Made by a program: the position numbers and the translations under genes. Shown here piece after piece: positions 45,781-54,875 of a stretch of DNA of 64,000 nucleotides (the stretch's first letter is position 1; each line of letters begins with the position of its first letter). The DNA lies in the NCBI RefSeq assembly GCF_003367355.1, contig NZ_CP031413.1, positions 1,778,921 to 1,842,920 of the forward strand, given 5' to 3'. A model generated the notes under the pieces. The model saw only the letters and a program-made list of their open reading frames with translations. It ran no database searches and was not told the origin of the DNA. Source of the stretch: Lysobacter sp. TY2-98 (GTDB lineage: Bacteria; Pseudomonadota; Gammaproteobacteria; Xanthomonadales; Xanthomonadaceae).

Positions 45781-47852
45781 CCGATAACGAGGCCGCCGAC
45801 GAGCTGCTGCGCGACCCGTCGCTGTACTTCAACCGCGAGCTGTCGCAGCTCGACTTCAACTTCCGCGTGCTTGCGCAGGCGCAGGACGAGTCGGTACCGC
45901 TGCTGGAGCGGCTGCGCTATCTGTGCATCAGCTGCACCAACCTCGACGAGTTCTTCGAGATTCGCGCCGGCACGCTGCAGCACGCGCAGGAACTCGGCCT
46001 CGCCGCCGGCCCCGACGGGCTGGTGCCGTCCGCCACGCTTGCACGCATCCACGAACGCGCGGCGCACCTCGTCAAGTCGCAGTACGAATGCTGGAACGAC
46101 GTGCTGCGGCCCGCGCTCGACACCGCCGGCGTGCGCGTGTTGCATCGCGACAGCTGGACCGATGCGCAGACCGCGTGGCTGCGCGCGTACTTCCGTGACG
46201 AAATCCTGCCGGTACTGTCGCCGCTGGGCCTCGATCCCGCGCACCCGTTCCCGAAGATCCTCAACAAGTCGCTCAACATCGTCGTGGTCCTCGACGGACG
46301 CGATGCTTTCGGTCGCGCCGGCCATCTCGCGATCGTGCGCGCGCCGCGCTCGCTGCCGCGCATCATCCAGCTGCCGGAAGGGATATCCGGCGGCCCGAGC
46401 GATTTCGTGTTCCTGTCGGCGGTGTTGTCGGCCTTCGTCGACGAACTCTTTCCCGGCATGACGGTGAAGGGCGCGTACCAGTTCCGCGTGACGCGCAATT
46501 CCGAACTGCTCGTCGACGAGGAGGAAGTCGAGAACCTCGCACTCGCGCTGAAGGACGAACTGCTCGGTCGCGGCTACATGCGCGCGGTGCGCCTGGAGAT
46601 CGCCGAGCAGTGCCCCGACGACATCGTCGGCCTGCTGCTGCAGAACTTCGAGCTGGACGATTCCGCGGTCTATCGCATCAACGGCCCGGTGAACCTCAAC
46701 CGCGCGATCCAGGTGTACGACCTCGTGCGCCGTCCGGACCTCAAGTTCGCGCCGTTCACCCCGCGCATGCTGCCGGGCGTGGAGTCGATGTTCGAGACGA
46801 TCGCCGCGCGCGACGTCGTGCTGCACCACCCGTTCGACTCTTTCATGCCGGTGCTCGAGTTGCTCCGGCAGGCCGCCGAAGATCCGAACGTCCTCGCGAT
46901 CAAGCAGACGCTCTACCGCGCGGGCAAGGATTCACAGATCGTCGAACACCTGATCCAGGCGGCGCGCAACGGCAAGGACGTCACCGTCGTCGTCGAACTG
47001 CGCGCGCGCTTCGACGAGGAGGCGAACCTCGGCCTCGCCGATCGCCTGCAGGCTGCGGGCGTGCAGGTGGTGTACGGCGTCGTCGGCTACAAGACCCACG
47101 CGAAGATGATGCTGATCGTGCGTCGCGAAGGCTCGAAGCTCGCGCGCTACGTGCACCTCGGCACCGGCAACTACCACTCGGGCACGGCGCGCGCGTACAC
47201 CGACATCGGCCTGCTGACGGCCGACGCGGACATCGGCCACGACGTGCATCTGATCTTCCAGCAGATTTCCGGCCTCGCGCCGTCGCTGGAACTTCGCCGA
47301 ATGCTGCAGGCGCCGTTCACGCTGCACAGCGGCATGCTGATGCGCATCGAGCGCGAAGCGCGCAATGCGCGTGCCGGCAAGCCGGCGCGCATCATCGCCA
47401 AGATGAATGCGCTCAACGAGCCGCAGGTCATCCGCGAGCTGTACAAGGCATCGCAGGCGGGCGTGCGCATCGACCTCATCGTGCGCGGTGCGTGTTCGCT
47501 GCGCCCGGGCGTGCCGGGCGTGTCCGAGAACATTTCGGTGCGGTCGATCGTCGGCCGCTTCCTTGAGCATTCGCGCGTGTACTGGTTCGAGAACGGCGGC
47601 GAGCACGAACTGCTCTGCGGCAGCGCGGACTGGCTGGAGCGCAACCTGCTGCGCCGCGTGGAGACCGGCTTCGTGATCGTCGATGCGCGCGTGGCGCGTC
47701 GCGTGTTCGCCGAGGCGCTGGAGAATTACCTCGCCGACAACTGCAACGCCTGGGAGTTGCAGCCCGACGGCCACTACGAACGCGTGCAGCCTGCGGACGG
47801 CGAAGCGCCGTATTCGGCGCAGACCAAGCTGCTGTCGAAGTTCTGCGGGTGA
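45777..47852 (+). CDS. ppk: Polyphosphate kinase 1
   Basis: Makes polyphosphate from ATP, at the inner face of the membrane. The 691-aa protein starts with the N domain (LYFNRELSQLDFNFRVLAQA), and its two catalytic C domains include the autophosphorylated His441 in YKTHAKMMLIVRREG and HLGTGNYHSGTARAYTD. Length matches E. coli PPK1 (688). ATG 45777 overlaps the phoR stop (ATGA); ppx follows after 4 nt. The layout implies phosphate-starvation control of polyphosphate synthesis. Confidence 0.97.
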   Translation: MTDNEAADELLRDPSLYFNRELSQLDFNFRVLAQAQDESVPLLERLRYLCISCTNLDEFFEIRAGTLQHAQELGLAAGPDGLVPSATLARIHERAAHLVKSQYECWNDVLRPALDTAGVRVLHRDSWTDAQTAWLRAYFRDEILPVLSPLGLDPAHPFPKILNKSLNIVVVLDGRDAFGRAGHLAIVRAPRSLPRIIQLPEGISGGPSDFVFLSAVLSAFVDELFPGMTVKGAYQFRVTRNSELLVDEEEVENLALALKDELLGRGYMRAVRLEIAEQCPDDIVGLLLQNFELDDSAVYRINGPVNLNRAIQVYDLVRRPDLKFAPFTPRMLPGVESMFETIAARDVVLHHPFDSFMPVLELLRQAAEDPNVLAIKQTLYRAGKDSQIVEHLIQAARNGKDVTVVVELRARFDEEANLGLADRLQAAGVQVVYGVVGYKTHAKMMLIVRREGSKLARYVHLGTGNYHSGTARAYTDIGLLTADADIGHDVHLIFQQISGLAPSLELRRMLQAPFTLHSGMLMRIEREARNARAGKPARIIAKMNALNEPQVIRELYKASQAGVRIDLIVRGACSLRPGVPGVSENISVRSIVGRFLEHSRVYWFENGGEHELLCGSADWLERNLLRRVETGFVIVDARVARRVFAEALENYLADNCNAWELQPDGHYERVQPADGEAPYSAQTKLLSKFCG

Positions 47853-47856
47853 CGCG

Positions 47857-49386
47857 ATGAACGGCCTGCTGCACACCGCGCGACTTCCGCTCAAGGACGG
47901 CGACCTGCTCGCCGCCGTCGACCTCGGCTCCAACAGTTTCCACATGGTGGTGGCGAGCTACGTGCTCGGCCAGCTGCGCATCGTTGACCGCATCAAGGAA
48001 ACCATCCGCCTGGCCGAAGGCCTCACCGCGGCGGGCGAACTCGCGGCGCCCGAACGCGAACGCGCGCTCGAATGCCTGGCGCGCTTCGGGCAACGCGTGC
48101 GCGACATCCCACCGCAGCGCGTACGGGCCATTGCGACGAACACGGTGCGTCGCCTCGCGGTGCCGCAGTCGTTCCTGGCGCCGGCGGAAAGCGCGCTGGG
48201 CCATCCGATCGAAGTCGTGGCGGGCCGCGAAGAGGCGCGTCTGATCTACCTCGGCGTGGCGCACGAGCAACCGCCGAAGGCCGGCCATCTGCGCCTCGTC
48301 ATCGACATCGGCGGCGGTTCGACCGAATTCATCATCGGCAGCGGCTTCGAAGCGATCGAGCGCGAGAGCGTGCAGGTCGGTTCGATCGCCACCACGCGGC
48401 GCTTCTTCGGCGACGGCAAGCTCTCGCGGAAGGCGTGGCGCGCGGGCGTGTCGGCGGTCAGTGCGGAGCTGCAGCAGTTCGCCGGCACATACCGATCGCT
48501 GGGCTGGAACGAAGCCTTGGGTTCGTCCGGCACCGCGCGGGCGATCGGCGAGATCTGCGCGGCGATGAAGCTCACCAAGGGCGCGATCACCGCCGAGGCG
48601 CTGCCGCAGGTGCGCGACCGCCTGCTGCAGGCCGAGCGCATTGCCGACATCAACCTGCCCGGGCTGTCGTCGGATCGGCAGCCGATCATCGCCGGCGGTC
48701 TGCTGGTGATGGAGGCCGCGTTCGAAGCGCTGGGCCTGTCCCGCGTGGCGGTCAGCAAGGCGGCGATGCGCGAAGGCATCCTCTACGACATGATCGGCCG
48801 CGGCGGCCTGGACGATCCGCGCGAGGGCTCGGTCATCGCGTTGATGGAGCGTTACGGCATCGACCGCGCGCAGGCCCAGCGCGTCGAAGACACCGCGATG
48901 CTGCTGTTCGAACAGGTGCGCGACGACTGGTCGCTCGATGACGACGACCGCCTCATGCTCGCCCGCGCCGCACGCCTGCACGAACTCGGGCTGACCATCG
49001 CGCACAGCAAGTACCACCTGCATGGTGCCTACGTGATCGAGAACTCGGACATCGCCGGTTTCTCGCAGCAACAACAGCAGTTCCTCGCTTCGCTGGTGCG
49101 CACCCACCGCCGTCGCGTGCACAAGAGCGATTTCGACGCCCTGCCCGATCGCCTGCTCGCGTCCGCACGCCGGCTTGCAGCGTTGCTGCGTGTTGCCGTG
49201 GTGCTGCATCGCGGTCACGATCCGGCGCCGATCCCGCAGCTCGACGCGCGCGCCGACGGCGATCGCCTCGTGCTTACACTGTCGGCCGACTGGTTCGACA
49301 GCCGTCCGTTGCTCAAGGCGGACGTGCGTGCGGAGCAGGACTACTTCAGCGGGCTCGGTATCGAGCTGGTGATCGAAGCCGCGTGA
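47857..49386 (+). CDS. ppx: Exopolyphosphatase (Ppx/GppA family)
   Basis: Releases phosphate from polyphosphate ends. The 509-aa protein has the ASKHA ATPase-fold motifs AAVDLGSNSFHMVV near residue 20, ATNTVRRLA, REEARLIYLG and VIDIGGGSTEFIIG, then a helical HD-like C-terminal domain (LHELGLTIAHSKYHLHGAYVIEN). That size and the C-terminal domain fit PPX as well as GppA; adjacency to ppk favours PPX. Confidence 0.93.
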   Translation: MNGLLHTARLPLKDGDLLAAVDLGSNSFHMVVASYVLGQLRIVDRIKETIRLAEGLTAAGELAAPERERALECLARFGQRVRDIPPQRVRAIATNTVRRLAVPQSFLAPAESALGHPIEVVAGREEARLIYLGVAHEQPPKAGHLRLVIDIGGGSTEFIIGSGFEAIERESVQVGSIATTRRFFGDGKLSRKAWRAGVSAVSAELQQFAGTYRSLGWNEALGSSGTARAIGEICAAMKLTKGAITAEALPQVRDRLLQAERIADINLPGLSSDRQPIIAGGLLVMEAAFEALGLSRVAVSKAAMREGILYDMIGRGGLDDPREGSVIALMERYGIDRAQAQRVEDTAMLLFEQVRDDWSLDDDDRLMLARAARLHELGLTIAHSKYHLHGAYVIENSDIAGFSQQQQQFLASLVRTHRRRVHKSDFDALPDRLLASARRLAALLRVAVVLHRGHDPAPIPQLDARADGDRLVLTLSADWFDSRPLLKADVRAEQDYFSGLGIELVIEAA

Positions 49387-49391
49387 CAACG

Positions 49392-49425
49392 GAAAGGCGC
49401 GGCGACCGTGGCCGCCGCGCCTTTT
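49392..49425. terminator. Bidirectional intrinsic terminator ppx / creD
   Basis: Eleven-bp stem AAAGGCGCGGC / GCCGCGCCTTT (49393-49403 with 49414-49424) flanked by GGA and TTTTC, between two convergent genes. Confidence 0.8.
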
Positions 49426-49435
49426 CGACGTCCCA

Positions 49436-50806
49436 TCAGGCGGTTCGCGTCGATGCGACCTGTGAGCCGAGCCGGTACCAGTCGAGGCGGCGCGTCGCGA
49501 TCATTACGGCGGCCAGGATCGCGAACAGCAGCAGCGAGCCGAGCACGAGGGCATTGTCCTCGGAGATCAGCAGGCCGTAGAGCGCGGCGTACAGCAGGCC
49601 GAGCGTCGCGCCGAATGCCGCCCCGCGCAGTGCACTGCGAAGGACGGCGCTCAGGTAGAAGCCGATCAGTCCGATGCAGCCGCCACTCGCCGCTGCATAG
49701 GCGACCGGGAACGGAACGTGCTCGCTGAGGCTCACCAGCAGCAGGAAGAAGATCACGAGCGCGAGTCCGACCAGGCCGTACTGGATCGGGTGGATCGGCA
49801 ACTGGCGGATCACTTCGAACATGAAGAAGCCGACGAAGGTGATCGCGACGAACAGCACGCCGTACTTCGTCGCGCGGTCGGCCAAGGTGTAAGCGTCGAT
49901 CGGATCGTCGAGCACGACGCCTAGGGTCGGTAGCGTGACGTCACGTGCCGCTGATGGGCCGGAGCCCGTGGTGGTGTTCTGCGGCAGACGCGCGAGGTAC
50001 TGGCGTTGCGCGTCCGTCGCGATGGATGCCACCTGCCACTGCGCCGCGAAGCCGGTGTCCGAAATCTCGCTCTGCCACGGCGACAGGCCCTGGAAGCTCG
50101 GATGCGGCCACTTGGAACCGAGCGCGATGTGGTTCTGCTTGCCCAGCGGCACGAAAGCGATGGACTGCGTGCCCGCGAGCTTGAGCTGGAGCTGCGAGAT
50201 CAACGCGAAATGCGCGCCCGGCGCGGGGACTGGGAGCGCTGCATGCATGCCGGCGTCGTCCTGCGTGCCCGCGCCTTCCAGCAGCGCGACTTCCCGACCA
50301 TCGATCTGCAGCTTCGGCGCGCCGTGCAGGCCGCGCACGTCCGTCACGCCATAACCGAGCACCGGGGTGCCGATGACACGATCCGCACCCGCGACGTCCC
50401 CTGGAATCTGCACGTCGAAGTCCGCTTTCACCGTGCCCGCCCATTCGTAGACCGGCACGCGGTATAGCCCGCGACGGCGTGTCGCCGTGGCGACCGTGCC
50501 CGACGCGTCGAGGCGCGTTGGAAAGAACGTCCATGCCGAGGCTTGGCGCTTGCGCACGGTGCGCACCACGCCGTCACCACCGGTCTCCTGCAGATCGACC
50601 GATTCGGTGTACGGCACGGTGAGCACCGGGCCGAAAACCGTCTGGGGCGATGCATACATCCGCCCGATGTCGGCCACCGCCGCGTCGCGGTAGCGCTGTC
50701 GCTCGCCGATCAGCCCGTTCACCATCGCCAGTGGGATGAGGATCAGCATCGTCATCACCGCAACCAGCACCAGCTTGAATCCGATGCGCATGTCGTCCGC
50801 CCGCAT
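49436..50806 (-). CDS. creD: Cell envelope integrity protein CreD
   Basis: Inner-membrane protein of the Cre regulon, 456 aa. It has an N-terminal helix (residues 10-30), a large periplasmic domain aligned with E. coli CreD (GLYRVPVYEWAGTVKADFDV, KWPHPSFQG), then RATKYGVLFVAITFVGFFMFE and four to five more C-terminal helices. CreD of Stenotrophomonas and Pseudomonas is linked to envelope integrity and beta-lactam response. Starts ATG 50806 or 50791. Encoded 67 nt after creC. Confidence 0.93.
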   Translation of the reverse strand: MRADDMRIGFKLVLVAVMTMLILIPLAMVNGLIGERQRYRDAAVADIGRMYASPQTVFGPVLTVPYTESVDLQETGGDGVVRTVRKRQASAWTFFPTRLDASGTVATATRRRGLYRVPVYEWAGTVKADFDVQIPGDVAGADRVIGTPVLGYGVTDVRGLHGAPKLQIDGREVALLEGAGTQDDAGMHAALPVPAPGAHFALISQLQLKLAGTQSIAFVPLGKQNHIALGSKWPHPSFQGLSPWQSEISDTGFAAQWQVASIATDAQRQYLARLPQNTTTGSGPSAARDVTLPTLGVVLDDPIDAYTLADRATKYGVLFVAITFVGFFMFEVIRQLPIHPIQYGLVGLALVIFFLLLVSLSEHVPFPVAYAAASGGCIGLIGFYLSAVLRSALRGAAFGATLGLLYAALYGLLISEDNALVLGSLLLFAILAAVMIATRRLDWYRLGSQVASTRTA

Positions 50807-50873
50807 GAAGGTGCGACGAGGCTCGCGCGGTCACGTGGTCCGGCGATGGCCGTACGGTGAAGTGAACATGAAG

Positions 50874-52301
50874 TCAGGCCGGCAGGACGATCGCGGCCTC
50901 GGCGCCGCCGCCGTCGCGATTGCGCAGCGACGCGCTGCCGCCGTGCAGGTCGGCGACCTCGGCGACGAAGCACAGTCCCAGCCCGCTGCTGCGGCTGGCA
51001 CCGCCCGGGCGTGGCAGCGAGTAGAAGCGCTCGAACACGCGCTCGGCGGCGTAATCGGGCACGCCGTCTCCGCGGTCGAGCACGCGCAGCGCGACGCCCT
51101 CACCTTCGCGCGCGACCTGGAGTTCGATGGTGCTGCCGTCCGGTGCGAAGTCGGAGGCATTCTCGACGAGGTTGGCGAGCGCCTGACGCAGCAGAAAGGC
51201 GTCGCCCGAGGGCGCGGGCAGATCGGCCGCGAGCTTCACCTCGGCCGTTTGCCCCTTCGCGCGCAGACGTTCGCGGCAATCGGCCAGCACGGCATCCACC
51301 AGCACGGCGATATCCACCGGCTGCGGTGACTCGAGCCGCTGGCGATGCTCCACCGCCGCCAGCGCGAGCAGCTTGTCGATCATCTGCGCCATGCGTTCGC
51401 TCTGCGCCCGGATGCCCGCCGCGAACTGCGCCCGGTCGTGATCGGACAGGGGCTGTTCGAGCAATTCGGCACTGGCGCGGATTGCGGCCAGCGGGCTTTT
51501 CATCTCGTGCGTGAGGGAATGCACGTACTGCTCGACGTACTGCTTGCCTTCGAGCTTGGTGCGCATCGTTTCCAGCGCGCGCCCGAGCTCGGCGAATTCG
51601 CCTGCGGTCGCGGGCAGCGTCGCGCGCTCACCGGCGGTCACGGCCTGCGCGTAGCGACGCAGCAGCCCGAGCTGTCGCGACAGCCACCACGCTGCGGCGA
51701 GCCCCGTCAGCAACGCAACGCCGAGCAGTACGGCGCCCCAGCGCGTGATGATTCCCTGGCTGCGGTCGATGAAGGGCTGCAGCACGCGGTTGGGTTTGGC
51801 GACGGTGAGCACGCCGATCAGCCGACCCTGCGCATCGCGTACGGGTGCCGCGACGTGCATCACCGTCGACGTCGGATCGTTTGGGTTCTCCGCGGTCGAG
51901 CGCGCACCGTACTGGCCGCGCAGCGTGCGCAGCACGTCGTTCCACTTCGAATAGTCGCGCCCGACGTCGCGCCCGGTGCTGTCGAAGACCACGATGCCAT
52001 GGGCGTCGGTCACGTAGATCCGATAGGTCGCGGCACGCTTCGAGAAGCCCCAGATCGCCGCACCCGGATCGCGCCCGTGCAGTGCGCGCACGTGTTGCGC
52101 GAAGCGGCCGTCGTTGATGTGGCCGGAGGCTAGGTCGTCAGCGGCCAGTTCGGCCAGCACGTTCGCGCTGTCGACCAGCGTGTCCTCCATCGCCTGCCGC
52201 ACACCGGGCTTCACCTGCGCGACGAACACCTTCGTCACCAGCAACCCCGCGAGCGCGACGATCGCGAAGTAGCCGAGGAAGATGCGCAGACCGATGCGCA
52301 T
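50874..52301 (-). CDS. creC: Sensor histidine kinase CreC
   Basis: Membrane sensor kinase, 475 aa: first helix at 7-26, a periplasmic domain of about 160 residues (WGFSKRAATYRIYVTDAHGIVVFDSTG), second helix near 185-205, HAMP-like segment, H-box LTHEMKSPLAAIRASAELL and HATPase motifs NLVENASDF, DRGDGVPDY and SSGLGLCFVAEV. This matches the E. coli CreC layout. Start ATG 52301; creB stop lies 1 nt upstream, so the two are coupled. Confidence 0.93.
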   Translation of the reverse strand: MRIGLRIFLGYFAIVALAGLLVTKVFVAQVKPGVRQAMEDTLVDSANVLAELAADDLASGHINDGRFAQHVRALHGRDPGAAIWGFSKRAATYRIYVTDAHGIVVFDSTGRDVGRDYSKWNDVLRTLRGQYGARSTAENPNDPTSTVMHVAAPVRDAQGRLIGVLTVAKPNRVLQPFIDRSQGIITRWGAVLLGVALLTGLAAAWWLSRQLGLLRRYAQAVTAGERATLPATAGEFAELGRALETMRTKLEGKQYVEQYVHSLTHEMKSPLAAIRASAELLEQPLSDHDRAQFAAGIRAQSERMAQMIDKLLALAAVEHRQRLESPQPVDIAVLVDAVLADCRERLRAKGQTAEVKLAADLPAPSGDAFLLRQALANLVENASDFAPDGSTIELQVAREGEGVALRVLDRGDGVPDYAAERVFERFYSLPRPGGASRSSGLGLCFVAEVADLHGGSASLRNRDGGGAEAAIVLPA

Positions 52302-52302
52302 G

Positions 52303-52968
52303 TCAGTCGACGTACAGCGAATAGCCGAGGCCGCGCTGCGTGCGGATCGGGTCGGCGTCCGGATCGATGTCGCGCAGCTTGGCGCGCAGCGTCTTGATGT
52401 GCGTGTCGACGGTGCGGTCGGTGCTGTCGCTGTCCATGCCCCAGACGCGGTCCATCAGCTGCGCACGCGACAGGATCGCGCCCGGTCGCTGCAGCAGCGC
52501 GGCGAGCAGGCCGTATTCGTAGCGCGTGAGGTCCAGCGCACGGCCGCGCCAGGCGATGCGATGGCCTTCGGCGTCGTGCACGAACGTGCCGGTGGGCGCG
52601 GCGCCGCGGCTGCGTCGCAACACGGCGCGCACCCGTGCGGCGAGTTCACGCGGTGAGAAGGGTTTCGCGACGTAGTCGTCCGCACCAATCTCGAAACCGA
52701 GCACGCGATCGGCTTCGGCATCGCGCGCGGTGAGGAAGATCACCGGCAGCGCAGGCGCGTGGCGGCGAAGTTCACGGCACAGCGCGAAGCCGCCGATGTC
52801 GGGCAAGCCGACGTCGAGGATCGCGAGGTCGTGCATGCCGGCCGCGGCGAGCTGCAGTGCGTCGCCGCCGGTAAGCGCGTGCTCGACCTCGAAGCCCTCC
52901 TCGCGCAGCGCGAACTCGACCGTCCGCGCGATCGCGCTCTCGTCCTCGACCAGCAGGATCCGCCCCAT
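52303..52968 (-). CDS. creB: Response regulator CreB
   Basis: OmpR-class regulator, 221 aa. The receiver has ILLVEDES, Asp52 in LAILDVGLPD, IFLTARDAE and VAKPFSPRE; the winged helix ends THIKTLRAKLRDI and TQRGLGYSLYVD. ATG 52968 follows GGAGG. Order creB-creC-creD matches E. coli, but creA is not upstream; rlmJ diverges instead. Confidence 0.93.
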   Translation of the reverse strand: MGRILLVEDESAIARTVEFALREEGFEVEHALTGGDALQLAAAGMHDLAILDVGLPDIGGFALCRELRRHAPALPVIFLTARDAEADRVLGFEIGADDYVAKPFSPRELAARVRAVLRRSRGAAPTGTFVHDAEGHRIAWRGRALDLTRYEYGLLAALLQRPGAILSRAQLMDRVWGMDSDSTDRTVDTHIKTLRAKLRDIDPDADPIRTQRGLGYSLYVD

Positions 52969-53016
52969 GTGCCCCTCCGACTCGGCCGCCAGTGTGCCAC
53001 CGCGTACCCTATCCCC

Positions 53017-53883
53017 ATGAACTACCGACACGCCTTCCACGCCGGCAACCATGCCGACGTGCTCAAGCACGCCGCGCTGCTCGCGCTCTGCGATGCCCTC
53101 GTCGCCAAGCCGGCGCCCCTGTTCGCGCTCGATACGCACGCCGGGCGCGGGCTCTATTACCTCGACGCCGCGCAGGCGAAGCGCACGGGCGAGGCGGCCG
53201 GCGGCATCGAGGCGATCGACCGCCTGCAGCCGGGCACCGCACCGGCGCCGCTGCGCGCCTACGTCGATGCGATCTCCGCGTGCCGCCAGGTACACGGCCC
53301 GATGGCGTATCCGGGCTCCCCGTGGCTGCTCGCGCACGCGCTGCGTGCGCAGGACCGCATCGCCTGCTGCGAACTGCAGCCGGAGGAGGCGGACGCACTG
53401 AAGGCGTCGGTCGGTGCGGATCCCCGCGTGGCCGTGCACGCGCGCGACGGCTATACGGCGATGCACGCCCTGTTGCCGCCGCGCGTCGGCAACGAACGCT
53501 TCGGACGCGGACTGGTGCTGATCGACCCGCCGTTCGAGGCGCAGCTCGAGGAATTCACCACCGCGTTCCGTGCGCTGCGCGATGCGCTCGAACGCTGGCC
53601 GCAGGGCACCTACGCACTGTGGTATCCGATCAAGCAGCGACGTGCGCTGCAGCGCACCTATCGGTCGATGGCGACGATGCCGGCGAAGTCGGTGCTGGTC
53701 GCCGAATTGCTGGTGCGCCCCGACGATTCGCCGCTGCGCATGAACGGCAGCGGCCTGATGCTGCTCAACGCGCCCTGGCGTTTCGACGAACGTCTGCGCG
53801 AGCTGGTGTCGGCGCTCGCCAAAATCCTCGGCGAGCCCACCGGCGCGTCGTGGCGCGTGGAGTGGCTGAAGGCCGCCGACTGA
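53017..53883 (+). CDS. rlmJ: 23S rRNA (adenine-2030-N6)-methyltransferase RlmJ
   Basis: SAM-dependent methyltransferase acting on 23S rRNA. The 288-aa protein starts MNYRHAFHAGNHADVLKH, a signature of RlmJ, then LDTHAGRGLYYL, YPGSPWLLAHALR, ARDGYTAMHALLPP and the catalytic DPPF (VLIDPPFEAQ). Divergent from creB with 48 nt between starts. Its stop abuts that of the convergent CDF gene. Confidence 0.95.
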   Translation: MNYRHAFHAGNHADVLKHAALLALCDALVAKPAPLFALDTHAGRGLYYLDAAQAKRTGEAAGGIEAIDRLQPGTAPAPLRAYVDAISACRQVHGPMAYPGSPWLLAHALRAQDRIACCELQPEEADALKASVGADPRVAVHARDGYTAMHALLPPRVGNERFGRGLVLIDPPFEAQLEEFTTAFRALRDALERWPQGTYALWYPIKQRRALQRTYRSMATMPAKSVLVAELLVRPDDSPLRMNGSGLMLLNAPWRFDERLRELVSALAKILGEPTGASWRVEWLKAAD

Positions 53884-54816
53884 TCAGTCGTTGGTCGGCG
53901 CGCTGCCCTTGTCGGCCAGGTCCGGCTCGAAGAAGCTCCAGCGCACTTCCGGGAACGCTGCCTTCATTTCGCGTTCGACCGTGTTGATCGCATGCACCAT
54001 CGCGACCGCGGACCCGGTTTCGCGCATCTGCGCCTGCACCGACACCACCGAATGATTGCCGAGCTGCACGGTGATCAGGCTGAGCACGCGATCGATCTCG
54101 GCGCGCGCTTTCAGGAAGTCGCAAAGTTCGCGTTCGCGTGCCGGATCCATGCTCTGGCCGATCAGCATCGCCTTGATGCCGACACCGACCATCGCCGCGA
54201 CCACGATGAGCAGCACGCCGATGCCGATCGTGCCGATGGCATCCCAGATCGGGTTACCGGTGATCACCGACAGCATGACCGCGACCAGCGCGAGCACGAG
54301 GCCGGCCAACGCTGCGAGGTCCTCGCCGAAGATCACCAGCAGCTCGCCCTGGCGCGTTTCGCGGAACCACTGCGTCAGCGAGCGATCGCCACGGGCCTTG
54401 TTCACTTCCTGCATGCAGGCGCGCATCGAAATGCCTTCGGCGATCACGCCGAAGGTGAGCACGCCGGCAGCCCACCACCACTGCCTCAACGGCTCGGACT
54501 CGCCCAGCTTGTGGATGCCCTCGTACAGCGAAAACATGCCGCCGATGGTGAACAGCATGATCGCGACGAGGAACGACCAGAAGTAGATCGCCTTGCCGTA
54601 GCCCAGCGGATAGTTCGGCGACGGCGGCTTCTTGGACTGGTTGACGCCGATCAGCAGCAGCACCTGGTTGCCGCAGTCGGCCAGCGAGTGCACGGTCTCG
54701 GCGAGCATCGCGCTCGAGCCGGTGAAGAACGCCGCCACGCCCTTGGCGATCGCGATCGCAAGGTTCGCGCCAAGCGCAAAGAAGATCGCGCGAGTGGAAT
54801 CGCCGCCGCCAGCCAT
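53884..54816 (-). CDS. Cation diffusion facilitator family transporter
   Basis: Predicted metal-proton antiporter of the inner membrane, 310 aa. It has six hydrophobic segments and metal-site motifs in helix 2 (AETVHSLADCGNQ) and helix 5 (VIFGEDLAALAGLV), with a cytoplasmic C-terminal domain. The HSLAD / GEDLAAL pattern is that of the ZnT9-like branch, so zinc or a similar divalent metal is likely, but specificity is unproven. ATG 54816; the frame running on towards 55635 overlaps chrA on the wrong register. Confidence 0.9.
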   Translation of the reverse strand: MAGGGDSTRAIFFALGANLAIAIAKGVAAFFTGSSAMLAETVHSLADCGNQVLLLIGVNQSKKPPSPNYPLGYGKAIYFWSFLVAIMLFTIGGMFSLYEGIHKLGESEPLRQWWWAAGVLTFGVIAEGISMRACMQEVNKARGDRSLTQWFRETRQGELLVIFGEDLAALAGLVLALVAVMLSVITGNPIWDAIGTIGIGVLLIVVAAMVGVGIKAMLIGQSMDPARERELCDFLKARAEIDRVLSLITVQLGNHSVVSVQAQMRETGSAVAMVHAINTVEREMKAAFPEVRWSFFEPDLADKGSAPTND

Positions 54817-54875
54817 GGACCGTCCCGTTTCGTGTGAAGCCGGCGAGTCTACCAATGCCGGTGCGATGGCCCGCG

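Noticed and set aside
44469..47852. 1127-aa continuous frame suggesting a phoR-ppk fusion
   Set aside because: The first 436 residues are phoR read in the wrong frame. PPK starts at ATG 45777, overlapping the phoR stop by 4 nt.
47476..49389. 637-aa minus-strand frame opposite ppx and the ppk end
   Set aside because: Antisense shadow of two clearly coding genes; composition is arginine-rich and no motif is visible. Similar long shadows opposite lon, ppiD, phoR and the GT39 gene were also dropped.
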